Assembly (NCBI RefSeq): GCF_028640845.1
Contig: NC_080546.1
Span: 52,897,409 to 52,961,408 of the forward strand
Source of the DNA: Ahaetulla prasina
Lineage: Eukaryota > Chordata > Lepidosauria > Squamata > Colubridae
DNA: 64,000 bases
Direction of reading: 5' to 3'
Shown: piece by piece, positions 46,155-58,243 of the stretch
Numbering within the stretch: the stretch's first letter is position 1
How the letters are laid out: the number at the start of each line of letters is the position of its first letter
Made by a program: the position numbers and the translations under genes
Notes under the pieces: model-generated
Seen by the model: only the letters and a program-made list of their open reading frames with translations
The model's database searches: none
What the model was told of the DNA's origin: nothing

Positions 46155-46535
46155 TTATCGTCCGTGGGGATAATGTATTTGGTGTTGGGCGGGCCCCACA
46201 ATAATTCCCAGTAACAGTTTATGATTGGTGACCAAATCAAAGTCCCTTCCATACAAATATTTGTGGAAATGCTTGACCCCCGCTACCATGGCCAACACTT
46301 CCTTATCTAACTGTCCGTAATTCCTTTCCGCTGATGACAGTGTTTTTGAATAGAATGCAATAGGTGCTTCTGTCCCATTCGGCATTTTATGGCTGAGCAC
46401 TGCTCCTATTCCAAACGGTGATGTATCGCATATTAATGTGAGGGGCAATGTTTCATTATATTGAATAAGGAAACTCTGTGAAGATAAGTTCTTTACTTTG
46501 CGAAGGTGGTGGCTTCCTTCCATCCCCACTTCCAA
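46155..46535 (-). pseudogene. Mag-like element 2 RNase H
   Basis: A 127-codon frame with LICDTSPFGIGAVLSHKMPN, LSSAERNYGQLDKEVLAMVA and FDLVTNHKLLLGI. The usual DAS is DTS and the catalytic TDH is TNH, so one catalytic Asp is lost. The C-terminal part continues in another frame. Confidence 0.8.
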
Positions 46536-46639
46536 TTGGTTTTCTTATCTAACAATCTATGCAATGGTTCGGCAACCATTGCCTTCTGTAGCAAGAAAAT
46601 ACTGTAAAAATTTAAAAGTCCAAGAAACACTTGTAACTC

Positions 46640-47712
46640 TGATTTTGCGGTGTGGGGGCTTCCTTAATAGCTTTAATTTTGCTTTGAGTGGAGTGGATCC
46701 CTGAACCATCAATGAGACATCCTAAGAATTCAACCTTTGGCATGGCTATTTTACATTTTTCTCTATTCTCTGTTGTTGCTTGTATCCTTACGATTTATAT
46801 TGATATTGATTGTTTCCTGATTGCTTATTTGTACCCTATGACTATCATTAAGTGTTGTACCTTAGAATTCTTGATAATCTTTTCTTTTATGTACGCTGAG
46901 AGCATATGCACCAAGACAAATTCCTTGTGTGTCCAATCACACTTGGCCAATAAAAAAATCTATTCTATTCTATTCTATTCTATTCTATTCTATTCTAGTC
47001 TAGTCTAGTCTAGTCTAGTCTAGTCTAGTCTATTCTATTCTATTCTTATTCTTATTCTTATTCTATTCACTTTCAACCCCATTTCTTGGAATCACCTCAA
47101 TGTTTCTCGTCCTCTTTAGTAATTCTTCTTTGTTGCCCACTGATATGAGGACATTATTGAATATGGAACTACTCCCGGAATGCCCTGTAATAGGCGTTCC
47201 ATTATACTTTGAAATAGCCCGGAGGCCACGTTTACCCCAAATTGCAATCTGTGGCATTTGAATGCCCTGTGGTGAGTCACAATTGTTTGAGCTTCTGCCG
47301 TGGTGTCATCTACCAGCAGTTGCTGATATGCTTGTGCCAAATTAAGTTTTGCAAATATTTTTCCTTGTCCAAGTAAGTGCAACAGATGTTGGACCACTGG
47401 GACTGGGTATGCGTATTGTTGTAGAGCCTTATTCAGGGTACACTTATTCATTGTACACTTATAGTCTGCGCAGACGTGGACAGATCCATCCGGTTTCATT
47501 GGGGTGAGTATCGGGGTCTCCCATTTTGCGTGGTCTACTGGCTCTAAGATCCCTTGTGGAATTGGCTTATCTAATTGGATGTCTATCTTGGGCTGGAGAG
47601 CAAAGAGGACCCTCCTGGGCTTCATTCTAATTGGAGCTACACTGGGGTCAAGGTTAAACGATATTGGTTTCCTCATGTACTTGCCCAAAAGTCCCATTGA
47701 AAACATCTGCAA
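46640..47712 (-). pseudogene. Mag-like element 2 reverse transcriptase, interrupted
   Basis: The open part 47116-47712 has PRRVLFALQPKIDIQLDKPI, LTPMKPDGSVHVCADYK, FAKLNLAQAYQQLLVDD and LQFGVNVASGLFQS. Just after GIPGVVPY a frameshift removes the DD of the catalytic box; the following VLISVGNKEELL is in another frame. The thumb region (KVEFLGCLIDGSGIH, about 46695-46735) is separated by the LINE tail insertion. Confidence 0.82.
46745..47067 (+). mobile_element. LINE/SINE 3' tail with (TATTC)n, inserted in element 2
   Basis: The sequence TATGCACCAAGACAAATTCC, TTGTGTGTCCAATCACACTT, GGCCAATAAAAAAATC followed by (TATTC)n is a snake LINE 3' end as I recognise it. It lies between Mag-like reverse transcriptase blocks (GVESE before, KVEFLG after) in opposite orientation to the host element. 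The array contains a seven-unit TAGTC variant block at about 46995-47030. Confidence 0.65.
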
Positions 47713-47792
47713 ATGCCTTCATTAAGTCCTCATTAAGACCCCCAATCTTGGATTGTGTGGATGCCCATCATGCCCAGGCCCAGAGCCTCAAA

Positions 47793-48032
47793 TCACTCCA
47801 GCCCCAACAGACTCGGTAGGTCATTGTCCACAATGGTCATCTGCAGCTGGCTGGAGAATTCTTTGAAATTAATTTGAAAGGAGCCGCTTCCGAGGACTGG
47901 GATCTGGTTCCCTTGATAGTCCTTTAAAACCACTTTTTGTGGTTTTAGCTGTGCCTTTCTTACTCTGGGGACTGCTTCCTTTATCATTTTCCAGGATACG
48001 ATGGTCAGGTACGATCCCATGTCCACCTCCAT
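47793..48032 (-). pseudogene. Mag-like element 2 protease, active site changed
   Basis: MEVDMGSYLTIVSWK is the retropepsin active-site region, with DMG where DTG is expected. Downstream LKDYQGNQIPVLGSGSFQI and LPSLLGLE match element 1's protease layout. Missing the Thr would be expected to weaken or abolish activity. Confidence 0.78.
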
Positions 48033-48385
48033 CTTACATGGGTGCTCTTTGATGCGTACCTCAAAGTGGATTTTCTTTGCTTTGTTGCTGCTGGAATGGC
48101 TGATAGTTGTCTGATGGCTTTCTTGGTATCCCTGGTTCTATCCTTTCCAGCGTCTGTTTCTTTGAAACTGCGTCTTCCAGGTCTGGCTGGGCTTTTAGTT
48201 GCCACATGGTCTGTCATGGTTGGTACATGGCTGGCTGAGCACGACACGCTCTGGCGATGTGCCTTTTCCTCTCACATCTGCTCAGGATCTCAGGATCTGC
48301 TTTCTGGCAGTCTCTGAGTCAGGCAAAAGTCGAACTTATCTTGCTGAAGTCACTTACTGGTCTCCTGCCTGCTCTGAGGACTTTG

Positions 48386-48997
48386 CTAGGACTTTGGGCA
48401 GAGCTGCAGAGGCAAGCCTGATTCGGATTTCCCTGACCCGGCCGTCAGCGGAGGAGTGGGACACGACATCACCTCCTGGAATCTGCAAGTTGCTCTGGGA
48501 TAGTTTTCTCCACAGCCGGCACACATTGGTGGTCTCTCCCTTGTCTCGGGTCTAGGGGTCCTCCTTTCGGACCGCAGCCGATGGATGTCCTTGTCCTCAT
48601 TGGTAGATTCCTCAGTTTCCCAGCTTTCCTGGTTCACGCTGGTGGTTTTCGGCTTCCCATTTGTGTTCCCTGTCTTCTGGATTGCAGCTGCCATTTGGTC
48701 CATGGCTTCTGCTGCTCGTGCTTCTTCTAAAGCAATCTTGAATGTGAGGTTCAGCCTGGATAGCAATCGTCTTTGCAATTGTAGGTCTCTGAGTCCGAAA
48801 ACCAATCTATCCATCATAGCCTCCTCTATGTTGCTGAATTCACAGCACGCCGCAGTCTTCCTTACTGCTGCAACATATTGATTTATAGTCTCACCTTCTT
48901 CTTGATTCCAATGGTAAAATTCGTGCTTATATACCATTGGAGAGGGTACGGGAGCGTAGTGAGCCTGGAGTGCTTCTTGCAACATCAGCCACGACAC
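48386..48997 (-). pseudogene. Mag-like element 2 gag
   Basis: A 203-codon frame with the capsid C-terminal part (LQEALQAHYAPVPSPMV, NQEEGETINQYVAAVRKTAA) and a zinc-knuckle-like CAGCGENYPRATC. The N-terminal part upstream (49000-49290) is in other frames, with a stop after the tryptophan-rich capsid start. The second knuckle is disrupted. Confidence 0.8.
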
Positions 48998-49297
48998 AGT
49001 CTGCAGTCAGTGGGTTCCGAAATGGCTTCGGCCATGTCAAGGTTTTCGTGTCCACAATAGCTCAGGAAAAGCACCCTTTTCCTGTTGTCTGACAGTCCTA
49101 GCAAGTCGTTGGCTTCCAGGAAACAATGGAATCGAAGCATGTATTTCTTCTATGTTTCCTTAGCCGGGTTGAATAGAGCTGGTGGAGCATAGGAGGTCAT
49201 CCTTGGTATCGATGCAGTGGTTCAGCTGCTGTTGATAATGGCAGATGCCACGTGGTTGCTCCGTCTGGTCAGCTCCGAGTCCTTTGTCCTCCTCAAG

Positions 49298-49315
49298 ATC
49301 TCACCTTCATCGCCA
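49298..49315 (-). promoter_or_regulatory. Primer-binding site, tRNA-Ser type
   Basis: The minus strand reads TGGCGATGAAGGTGAGAT one base from the LTR. It equals the element 1 site at 16 of 18 positions and fits tRNA-Ser with three mismatches. Confidence 0.7.
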
Positions 49316-49316
49316 G

Positions 49317-49578
49317 TGTTGTGTTGTGGGAATCAATGAAGAGGCAGGACAACAGGAAATAACTTCAGCTCTTTATTTCAAGTCAGTAACTTCTGCAAAG
49401 ACTTAGCCGGCAGTGCTTCCTTTTAAAGGGAGCTGTCCACCGATTCAGCCGCTGGCATTGCTTTACTTTTCCCACCATTTGAATCCACCAATCAGCGGCG
49501 GGGATGCAGATGTCCGGCTAAACTGGACCTGAGTGAAGCCTACATTCCTGGCTTCACTCGCTATTTACATATGCAACC
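49317..49578 (-). repeat. Mag-like element 2, 5' LTR
   Basis: 262 bp, direct repeat of 44205-44467. In element orientation the + strand CTCTTTATTTC gives an AATAAA polyadenylation signal, and TTTAAA stretches lie upstream. Confidence 0.93.
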
Positions 49579-50280
49579 GTAATCCTTTGCTCAATAGCAG
49601 GGCAATACCATGAACTCTACAAAAAAACCTACTATTTCTGTGAGATCTACCACAACCCTGCAAGAAAGGCTGGGCACAAAACAGGACAAAATTTGCTATC
49701 ATTGCCAATATTATGAAGAAGAAGCAGAAATTGTGAAATTCTTCCTCTCTTATCTTTAACTTAAAGGATGTTTTTGAAATGAATTAAAGCCATTTAAGCC
49801 ACTTTTGCTAGCTGCCACTGCAGAATGAAATAAAGCAAAGACACAATTCTTAATCTAAAGTACATTCTCTGTATTGGGTTAACATTCTTGATGGTGAAGA
49901 GGCTGCTTTTCCTATGTGTTAGCAGCAAGTGTAAGCACATTACTAAAATAAGAACATCAATTGTACATGCATGCCCTAATTTGCATAGCTCATTCTTTAT
50001 ACTCCTAGTAAAAAGGTTTAAGGTGTTTTTGTGAAAGTAATATAAATGAATGAGACCTTAGTTATAACTGTTGAGGAAATGGATTACCAAACAGTCACAA
50101 ATGTCTCTCTCTCGATCTCTAAGATTTATATTAAAAACCTGTTAATGAATAATCCTTGTCAATGGTAGATTCTTGAATACTGCTAGACATCAGTTGTTAG
50201 GTCAAACTTCTATTTCTGAAAAAGATTTTTATCTTGCATATTATTTCACATGCAACTCAAAGCAGCAAACGTACCAATAC
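49579..50280. other. Non-coding, nothing recognised
   Basis: AT-rich flank between the Gypsy element and a SINE. Confidence 0.5.
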
Positions 50281-50433
50281 TCCTTCCCACAACAATAACC
50301 TGTGATATGAGTTGGGTTGAGAGTGTGTGATTGGCTCAAAGTCAGACCCCTGGTTTTTCATGCCTAAGGTGGGACTGAAACTCATAGTTTGCTGCTTTCT
50401 AGGTCGACATCTTAACCACTACACCAAACCTTT
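50281..50433 (-). repeat. tRNA-derived SINE
   Basis: On the minus strand, GGTTTGGTGTAGTGGTTAAG (A box) is followed by GAGTTTCAGTCCCACCTTAG (B-box-like) and a SINE body ending near CAGGTTATTGTTGTGGGAAG. A clear tRNA head and pol III promoter spacing. Confidence 0.8.
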
Positions 50434-51765
<1,332 letters not shown>

Positions 51766-54700
51766 GAGACACAGGAGAGCCTATTTTTCCTTTCATGTAC
51801 TTAAACACAGTGTGCAGAACCTATTCCAATTAAGATTAAAGGACGCTTTGTTCCTTACTCGATTAATTACACTTGAGTTTCTAATATTTTTCCTGAACTT
51901 TTTATTTCAAGAGTAGTGTTATCCTTCTTATTACAAGGCTGAAAATGCTGGCTTCACAACAAGAGTAGATTAAAATGACTATAGAAAACATCATCATATA
52001 TTTCTGTCTACTTCAACTTAAAATGTACTGTAAAAACAAAAATATCCAAAGCTCAAATAAGTCATAAAAATATGAATCCTCATATTACACAATCATACCC
52101 TGCTAAGTTTGGTATTTGATTTTCAGAAATAGTTGTTTTTGTTTCTCTACTGTTTTAAAATTCAAAGACTATTTTCATTTAAACTTTCTGATACAAATTC
52201 AAATGTGCAGCAAAATCTTTAAATAAACCTTCAGTTAGCAATATTGGTTAATAGATTCTAATTGTATCTACAGACTAGGATTCATCTTAAAGCATGGAAA
52301 ACACCAAGGTTTTCCCCCCTTATTTGTATGTTGTTCCCTCTACCTATTTTTAAGATATAAGGGAGTAGCTAAAAAAATATTTTAATTAGATGTGAAATAC
52401 TGGTATTGTGAAGAATCAGTTCTGCTGTGTTATGTGTTGATATTTGAGTGTTAGGTATATATGATCCCAATATACTTTCTAAAGTCTGAGACAGACTGTA
52501 TTAATTTTACTGTGTGATGACAGCATTCTTTTTGTTTACATCTTTTAAAAACTGGATTGCTTCTGTGCCATCCATTTATAATGTGTAATGTCTTTTATTA
52601 AGCAGCTCCAAGTTACATAATTGAATTTACAAATTTAAGAGTGTTAGGTTAATTATATTTGTACTTATCTGGAGAAAAACATTATTGAACTCTGTGGATT
52701 TGCTTCTGAATGAATATGAATTCAATTATGTAGTTAAATCTATCCAAGTAAGGATTGACTGTTGTTTCCTAAATAGAAGTAAAATATTAATATTTGAACT
52801 GTATTCTCAGTGTAGAATGGATCTTATAAGTTTAATACTTTTTAAATCACGATTTGTCATTTTTCTCTATTAAAATGTCATTGGAAAGAACAAACAATCT
52901 AAATGTGAGAACATTTACAGTACCTATTTACAGATAGTAATAACATAACATTTCTTCACTGCTCCTCAACTCAAACTCTATCAGTATATTCACAAATGCT
53001 AAATCCTGCATACTTCTGATTATATTGCTTAATGGAAAAGTTAATGGTATTTTATAAGAAAATATTGTTAAACCTATTAAGTAGCTTACAAGGCTAGAAT
53101 TGCCTTATTTTTTTATGAAATGAAGGAAAGTGCTCTGGAAAGCTACATAGGTAATGTGAAAAGGGAAGAAAGGATATAATGTAAAACGTTTTTTTTTTCT
53201 TTTAGCTTTGCCTAAAGAAGTCAAGGTTTACAGAATTTTAACACTCTTCACAAATGGAAAGTTGTCTGATGACAGAACATCAAGAGTAAAAGCTACGAAA
53301 AGTGCTAGTTGTATAAGCAATGATGTGCTCTATTGCTTTGAAGTATGCCCACTGTTGAAATTTGATAGGAGACTACTCAAAAGATAACTGTCAGATGGGA
53401 ATATGGGAACACACCATTCATTGGTTACCAGTGCATTTTTACTTTTCTGCACAGAATTGATCATATATTTTTTTTGTTAGGCCATAGTAGAAATGCACAG
53501 AAGAGTTAGTCTTTTTGACAGTAGCTAAATCATTTTAAACTAAAAAAAAATCTACCAAGTATATTAAATTTAGGATGAAAATTACATCTATTTCTTTTTA
53601 GCATAATCTACATTTATATAGTTTGATTTGTATTATTAGTTAAATAGATACATTTCAATGTATCATTTAAACAGATTTAAGATGTTATTACCTTATATAT
53701 CATATACATATCTGTTAATATTGGAAGTGTTCAGATTTCCAGTGTCATAAAATGTATTTTTAAAAATGACTTCTCTGTATTACAAAGTCTATTTACCATT
53801 CTGAAAATAGGGATGGACCTCAGTTTCCATGAAAATCTGTATTAGTAATATATAATAAAAACAGAGCATGGACTTGCTGCATTTCAGAGTTTCAGATCCA
53901 GTCAGTTTTATATTATATTTTAGTGTGTAAAATCAGAAAAAAAACCATTCACCGTCATGGATTATTGTTTGGTAGGACCTCACTTACACAAGTACAGCTT
54001 GCATAATCATTGTTACTCAAGAAACCACCCATCCATAATGCTGATTAATGGACCACCATTATTGGTGAATGTTTTATGTGAACATTTGCACAAATCACAT
54101 AAACTTGATTTAACTGGTATTGGTAAAGAATAGAAGCATGCAAAAGTTACTGTTAAAAAACTGTATTTTTCCAAATCATTGAAACAATTGAAAAGTGCAG
54201 AGACAAAGGTTAATCTGGTGATGTATACATATACAGACAATATTAGGATAGAAGACATTTGTGATACAACCTGATTAAATATTGAGTTCAGTTCTGAGCA
54301 TTTAATACTTAAATATAAAATAACTGTTTAAAAATTGAAGTTTAGTTTCTCCAATAAAAGATTTGCTAACACTTTGTTCATTTGGCTAAACAATATTGTA
54401 TAATACTTATAATATAACGTGCAGGATTGTACTGAAGTAATGATAATCAAGATATGATTACATTTGTTCTATTCTCTGATAGGTAACTTTTATGATAAAA
54501 ATGATATTAGTGTTGTATGAGACTTGACTGGTATTTGTCTATGATCACGGTTTTCAAAATTGTTTCAAATGCTAAACAGACTTTGTGTAAGACTTCCAGG
54601 ACTTCAGAATGTTTTCTTAAGTATTAATTGAGGTTGCTGCAATTTTAGCATGTGAAAGAAGGGATGGATGGAAGATCCTTTTAATAAACACCCAACAAAA

Positions 54701-56117
54701 TTTGTCTTGCCAATATATTATTCTTTTTGTTTCTCTCTAAATATTGTGGCATACCTTCAGAAGAGAAAGAGGGAGATATATTTGCATGTGTCCCAAAAAC
54801 AATTTGCACAGTAGCTTTCTTTAACCCGCAAATTTAAATGCACAGAACTGAACTATATTAAGATGTACTGTACATAAATAAGACTGAAAATAAATAAATC
54901 ACAAGATACAACTCTATATATCATTCTAAAACATTATTATACTGTAATGTCAAACTGAGAAGCTGAAATTATCAGCCTTCATTTCTATATTAAATAACTT
55001 TGCGACTTCAGCTTTTAGACATTGACCTTTACAGAGTAAATGGCATGTACATGTTTAGTTCACTTCTAAAAGATGGATTTAAAAAAAGAGGGACACCTAG
55101 GAAATATTAAGCAGTTTCCTACTTCCAAGTAGAAGTAATATTGAAAAGATCTGAATAATTACATATAGTTATGCATAACAATAGGACCCTTTGGGAGATT
55201 TACAAAAATAAATTAAGACACAATAATTTATTTCCTTCTGTAATTCTAAGGATGGCAATGAACATACTGTAAATGTTCTCCTATTTTTTTCAACAATACT
55301 ATTATATCCTTGAAAAATAAAATACAGCATGTCAATATACAATTATGTTGCAAAATGAACAAGTACACAATTAGTAGAAGTCTTTTTGTTTCCTTGGTTC
55401 TTTTTTTGTGTATATGTGAATATGTATCACATACAGAACTATGTGTCACTTTCATCAAATGGCTTTAAAACAGCCTAAATAACTTTTATGCTCTCATTAT
55501 CTTATGTTCCATAACTTGGAAGCAATAGCTACATTGTTTAAATAGCCTGATCTTATAAACTGAGAAGTTCTATTTTCGTCAGTGGGGAGTATGGCATGCA
55601 GATTTAATTTAGTAAAGACACTTATCACTATTAGCTCTTCAATCCTTTCTTAAGTAATTAGATGCCTTGCTTTGGTCTGATCTACAAAACTGTGACATCA
55701 CCGCTGAAACAAGGCATTAATCACTGTGTTCCATGAGGATGACATCAAAACTAATCAGTACCTGGTTATCAGATGAGAATTACCAGGGGAAGTGAGGATG
55801 CCAAGAAAACCTGTGCCTATACTATGGCTATGCAAAACGCTTTGATGGACTGAATGACGCAAAAGTTCTTGAAGAGATCCTTCCAAAGTTTTGGCACAGA
55901 TTTTCTAGACTTTAAACATGGTCACAGACACTGCACGTGTGTATACATGCACGACAACTGAAGGTCAGCTAGAAAAGTACCTCTACATAGAAGGATGATT
56001 GATAAAGCAACTACTTCCAACTTGAGCCTCCTAGTAGATGTGCAGTAGTTTCCTCAGCAATTTAATAAAGCGGGGTGGGGTGGGATTTCAGATGCGCCCA
56101 CATGTGCTTGTGAAGCA
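51766..56117. other. CLDN22-WWC2 interval, candidate 3' UTRs
   Basis: AT-rich, low in recognisable repeats, which is unusual for this window and fits long 3' UTR sequence. The minus strand has AATAAA at about 51902-51907, 52594-52599 and 55228-55233 (TTTATT on +), any of which could end WWC2 transcripts. UTR extent is inference. Confidence 0.4.
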
Positions 56118-56498
56118 CCTTTTCAAATCAGAATGGGACATCTTGCCACAGCCAACTCACCACAGTCAACTCAGCATGGCCAATTTACATGGCCAACTCG
56201 CTGCGGGACAATTCACCACAGCCAACTCACCAGAGGACAACTTGCTCTATGGCAATTTAACAATTCAATTTAATTATTTAAATTAAATATTTTTAAAAAA
56301 AATTTTGCCATTCACACTTCATTCTTTCCATCCTTTTTCATCCTTTCTTTTCCACAATTTCTTTGATATTAGTGTAACTCTTGTCCCACAATGAGTTGGC
56401 TGCAGCATGTTGGCGAAGGTGAGCTGTCCGTGGTGAGTTGGTCATGGCAAGTTGGCCTCAAGTTGGCTGTGGCAAACTGTCATAGACCCTTTTCAAAT
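56118..56498. repeat. Palindromic repeat of GCCAACTC-type units
   Basis: The left arm (from 56143) holds repeated GCCAACTCACCACA-like units. The right arm (to about 56475) holds their reverse complements (GAGTTGGCTG, GTGAGTTGGTCATGG, AGTTGGCTGTGGCAA). An AT-rich centre separates them. The whole is bracketed by CCTTTTCAAAT at 56118-56128 and 56488-56498. Confidence 0.65.
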
Positions 56499-56767
56499 AC
56501 TTTGCCTAGTATCTACTGTAAACTTGTAGCCAGAAACTGATTTTGGCGAATAACCAATTTTTAAAAATCACTTTGTATTAAACCTGTTGCTGGTTAAACA
56601 AGCTAAGGTTATTGACCATGTTTAATCCTTATTGTGCCATAATTAATTTAGGAACCAATTTACATGGTCTATTTAATCTTAACCCAACTAATATTATTTT
56701 AAGTGCTCATTATCAAGGTTTCTTAGAAGAAATCTCTATAACAATAGTATACAATGGGTGCTTAGAT
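56499..56767. other. Non-coding, nothing recognised
   Basis: Short AT-rich stretch between two repeats. Confidence 0.5.
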
Positions 56768-56883
56768 CAGTGTTTCTCAACTTTGGCAATTTTAAGATAT
56801 GTCAGATTCATTTCCAAGATTTCCCCAGCATTCTGGGAGTTGAACTCCACACAGCTTAATGTTGCCAAGGTTGAGAAACACTG
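56768..56883. mobile_element. hAT-type MITE (CAGTGTTTCTCAAC ends)
   Basis: A 116-bp element, CAGTGTTTCTCAACTTTGGC to GCCAAGGTTGAGAAACACTG. Octamers GCTTAGAT and CCTTAGAG match 6/8. Confidence 0.85.
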
Positions 56884-57266
56884 CCTTAGAGAAATAAATT
56901 TGTTAAGAACAGTTCTGGTGAAAATGGATCTGTTTGGGCTCCATGAATGTAACTATTTTAATAAGCTCTTACTAGATATATTTACATATATTTCATCCTT
57001 TGAATTCTCAGGTTTAAAATTGAATTTGAGTCCATTTTTCTAAACAGCTGCCATTTGGGTATTATCAATTTCAACACATAGAGGGTTATACGTACTTCCC
57101 TTGTATTCTCTCCAAGCTCTTAGATACAGTGAGATCTGAAATACAGCCCCAAATTCAGGGCCTGAATATTCTAGGCCTCTTCCTTCATTCAAACAAACAA
57201 ACAAAAAAAAGTTGAAAGTTCCCATGTAGACAGCCGAAATCTAAACAGAACCTGTATGCACTAGAC

Positions 57267-57666
57267 CCATGATGGCACCTATGGAACACGTGCCTGAAGT
57301 GCCACGTGGAGCTATGTTGCCTGACACTTGCGGCATCGCCTGTTAACTCTTCCAGGTTTATGGCGCAGATGCATGCGGGACGATCAGCTGGCCTTTTTGC
57401 ATGCTGCAGTGCCGGAAACGAGAAGAGGTGGTCTTCCATTTTCCTGCGTGAGCATGTGCGCTGGCCAGCTGATCGTCGCATACGCATGTGCACCAGAAAC
57501 CCAGAAGAGTAGCTGGCTGAAACCAGAAGTTCAGTAGCTGAAATGGAAAGTTCATTTTTGGGCGCGCGCATGCGCCCTGGGCAGTCCCTCTTCCGGGTTG
57601 CAATCAATATGTGCATGTGTGCTCTCCCTTTTCGGCACTCAGTGATGAAAAGGTTTGCCATCACTG
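57267..57666. mobile_element. hAT-type MITE (CAGTGATGGC-like ends), 400 bp
   Basis: CCATGATGGCACCTATGG to AGGTTTGCCATCACTG, flanked by an exact octamer CACTAGAC (57259-57266, 57667-57674). GC-richer than its surroundings, with internal imperfect repeats; the open frames across it are by-products. Confidence 0.9.
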
Positions 57667-57729
57667 CACTAGACAGACCTGCTGGCATGGAAGAGGACTC
57701 ACATTTTCTGAAAGCTATGTACACACTAT

Positions 57730-57730
<1 letters not shown>

Positions 57731-57771
<41 letters not shown>
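57731..57771. repeat. (CTA)n microsatellite
   Basis: About 14 CTA/ACT units with an imperfect end. Confidence 0.95.
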
Positions 57772-57773
<2 letters not shown>

Positions 57774-58176
57774 TCACCACTCTTTTTTTCAAAACCTATT
57801 AGATGGCTCAATAGCCATTTTCACAGTCTGCCCTTGTGGGTAAAAAAGTAAGCTGGGAAATGAAACATATGGGACACATTGCATGATATAGAGCAGCAGT
57901 GCAGTTCATATATACTAGGATTTCCTTTGTTTTTACATATACAAACTGTACAAAGTTAGTCTCATTGGTATATCAATGTATATTTTGCTTTATATTTCTA
58001 GAGAAAAGACAAAGAGAACAGTTTGCACATCTGAAATGTTACATTAGAGCATAATGTATATATTTTATAAACAATATCTACAATTGAATTCAAAAATATG
58101 TCTTTAAAAGATTGTAGAACAATAGTATAAAAGCATTTAATTAAAAAATGAACAACACCTTTGATGCAAAATATTG

Positions 58177-58243
58177 TTAGACATCATCAGCTGGTAGAGC
58201 TGGTATGCTTATTTTTGCTCTTGTGAAGTATGCCATCTTCTCC
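58177..58243 (-). CDS. WWC2: WWC2 last coding exon (partial gene)
   Basis: A 67-base exon read on the minus strand after TTTATTTTTAAG, a good acceptor. It completes a split Arg codon and encodes 21 residues from EKMAYFTRAKIS to the stop TAA. The end ALPADDV is the PDZ-binding tail of the KIBRA/WWC family (WWC1 ends ADDV). WWC2 is a cytoplasmic scaffold that promotes Hippo signalling through LATS kinases; the C-terminus binds PDZ and aPKC-type partners in the family. The 3' UTR continues toward lower coordinates and toward CLDN22. Confidence 0.93.

Larger units (their letters stand above)
44205..49578 (-). mobile_element. Mag-like Gypsy LTR retrotransposon 2
   Basis: A 5.4-kb element on the minus strand with 263/262-bp LTRs (TGTTACATATG...CACAACA in element orientation), a tRNA-Ser-type primer site, gag with zinc knuckle, protease, reverse transcriptase, RNase H and integrase in Gypsy order. 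Flanks are GTAAG and GTAAT (4/5). The LTRs differ at roughly a tenth of positions, so it is older than element 1. Protein blocks are clearly related to element 1 but the LTRs are not alignable, so these are two families of one lineage. A LINE tail is inserted in the reverse transcriptase. Confidence 0.9.

Noticed and set aside
33596..49578. Treating the two Mag-like elements as an inverted duplication
   Set aside because: Their LTRs are unrelated in sequence and length, and each has its own target flanks, so they are independent insertions.
57185..57811. 208-codon frame with poly-Ser
   Set aside because: It covers a hAT MITE and a (CTA)n run; no domain and no splice context.
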